Shown one piece after another: positions 63,666 through 64,000 of a stretch of DNA of 64,000 nucleotides. Origin of the DNA: Streptomyces decoyicus. Its GTDB lineage: Bacteria > Actinomycetota > Actinomycetes > Streptomycetales > Streptomycetaceae. The translations under genes were made by a program, and so were the position numbers. The stretch lies in assembly GCF_019880305.1 (NCBI RefSeq), contig NZ_CP082301.1:8494001-8558000 (forward strand), read 5' to 3'. The notes under the pieces are model-generated. The model made no database searches. It worked only from the letters and a program-made list of their open reading frames with translations, and was not told the DNA's origin. Numbering within the stretch: the stretch's first letter is position 1; the number at the start of each line of letters is the position of its first letter.

Positions 63666-64000
63666 ATGCTCGACACGGCACCTGACACACACTCAGAAGG
63701 TGCGGGCAACGTCGTACGCCGCGTCATCGACGTACTGCACGCCTTACAGACCTGACAGCAACAGACAGGGCGAGCAGTACCCCTGCGCGAGGTCGCCTCG
63801 CAGACCGGCCTGACCAGCGGCACCGCCTGCCGCTACCTCCAGGCCCTGGTGGGCACCGGAAAAGTACGCCAGCCCCAACCACGAGGCGCCTACCTTGCTC
63901 GACTGGCACACCCCAGCACACAAACCACAACCCAGCCCCTCGCAAGCCATCCGCCGCACCCTGACCACCCTCCAAACCCGCACCGGCCAGACCGCCCTCC
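63666..64000 (+). pseudogene. IclR-type regulator, start only, with stop and frame break
   Basis: NVVRRVIDVLHALQT, then TGA at about 63756, then GRAVPLREVASQTGLTSGTA and CRYLQALVGTGKV, a winged helix like that of IclR. Further on another frame (QAIRRTLTTLQTRTGQTALL) looks like the effector domain. The window ends inside it. The upstream 63474-63665 interval holds nothing recognised. Confidence 0.7.

Noticed and set aside
1..64000. tRNA, rRNA or riboswitch genes
   Set aside because: I found no cloverleaf with T-loop GTTCGA patt, rRNA segment or known aptamer pattern by eye; a covariance-model search would be needed to exclude them.

Overview
The window is high-GC, strongly third-position-GC actinomycete DNA, best explained as Streptomyces. 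The evidence is the SigB/SigF-type sigma factors, a Tpg-like telomere terminal protein gene, citrulassin-type lasso genes, and many small proteins of families I know mainly from streptomycetes. About thirty broken genes, a dozen insertion-sequence (IS) remnants and the tpg-like gene suggest accessory DNA such as a chromosome arm or an integrated linear replicon. This is inference: no telomere is visible.

Layout. 0-11 kb: the start of an ATP-dependent DNA ligase, a decayed Mrr-like gene, a stress island (hemerythrin/CBS proteins in two versions, sigma factor 1), an accessory cytochrome oxidase subunit I, and small conserved proteins. 11-15 kb: decayed antitoxin-like and methyltransferase genes, a DUF1360 membrane protein and the frameshifted tpg. 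15.8-20 kb: a GCS2-type ligase facing an overlapping operon of HemK2/MTQ2-like methyltransferase, CDGSH protein, haem-oxygenase-like iron redox enzyme and a split 2-oxoglutarate dioxygenase. 20-24.5 kb: a secreted lectin, pseudogenes, an acetyltransferase and IS fragments. 24.6-28 kb: a TetR/patatin pair and a FUSC transporter. 28-35.8 kb: a second stress island with a csbD pseudogene, sigma factor 2, two related small proteins, and a molybdopterin oxidoreductase that has lost its iron-sulfur cysteines, with a partner protein. 36-43 kb: an amino-acid permease, a BtrH-like protein, a membrane protein, and a TetR/membrane-protein pair. 44.5-49.1 kb: a complete lasso peptide cluster (precursor, cyclase, RRE protein, leader peptidase, ABC exporter). 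50-64 kb: a hydrolase, membrane proteins, a pentapeptide-repeat protein and a DUF2993 protein, among ISs (one nested inside another), orphan CRISPR repeats and regulator pseudogenes.

The strongest biological system is the lasso cluster. Its 36-residue precursor ends in LLQSSGNDRLILSKN, which closely resembles citrulassin A as I recall it, so the product should be an 8-residue-ring lasso peptide whose Arg9 might be converted to citrulline by a deiminase encoded outside this window.

Limits: functions come from recognised sequence patterns only and no search was run. Many single-base frame breaks fall in GC runs, so some pseudogenes could be sequencing errors.
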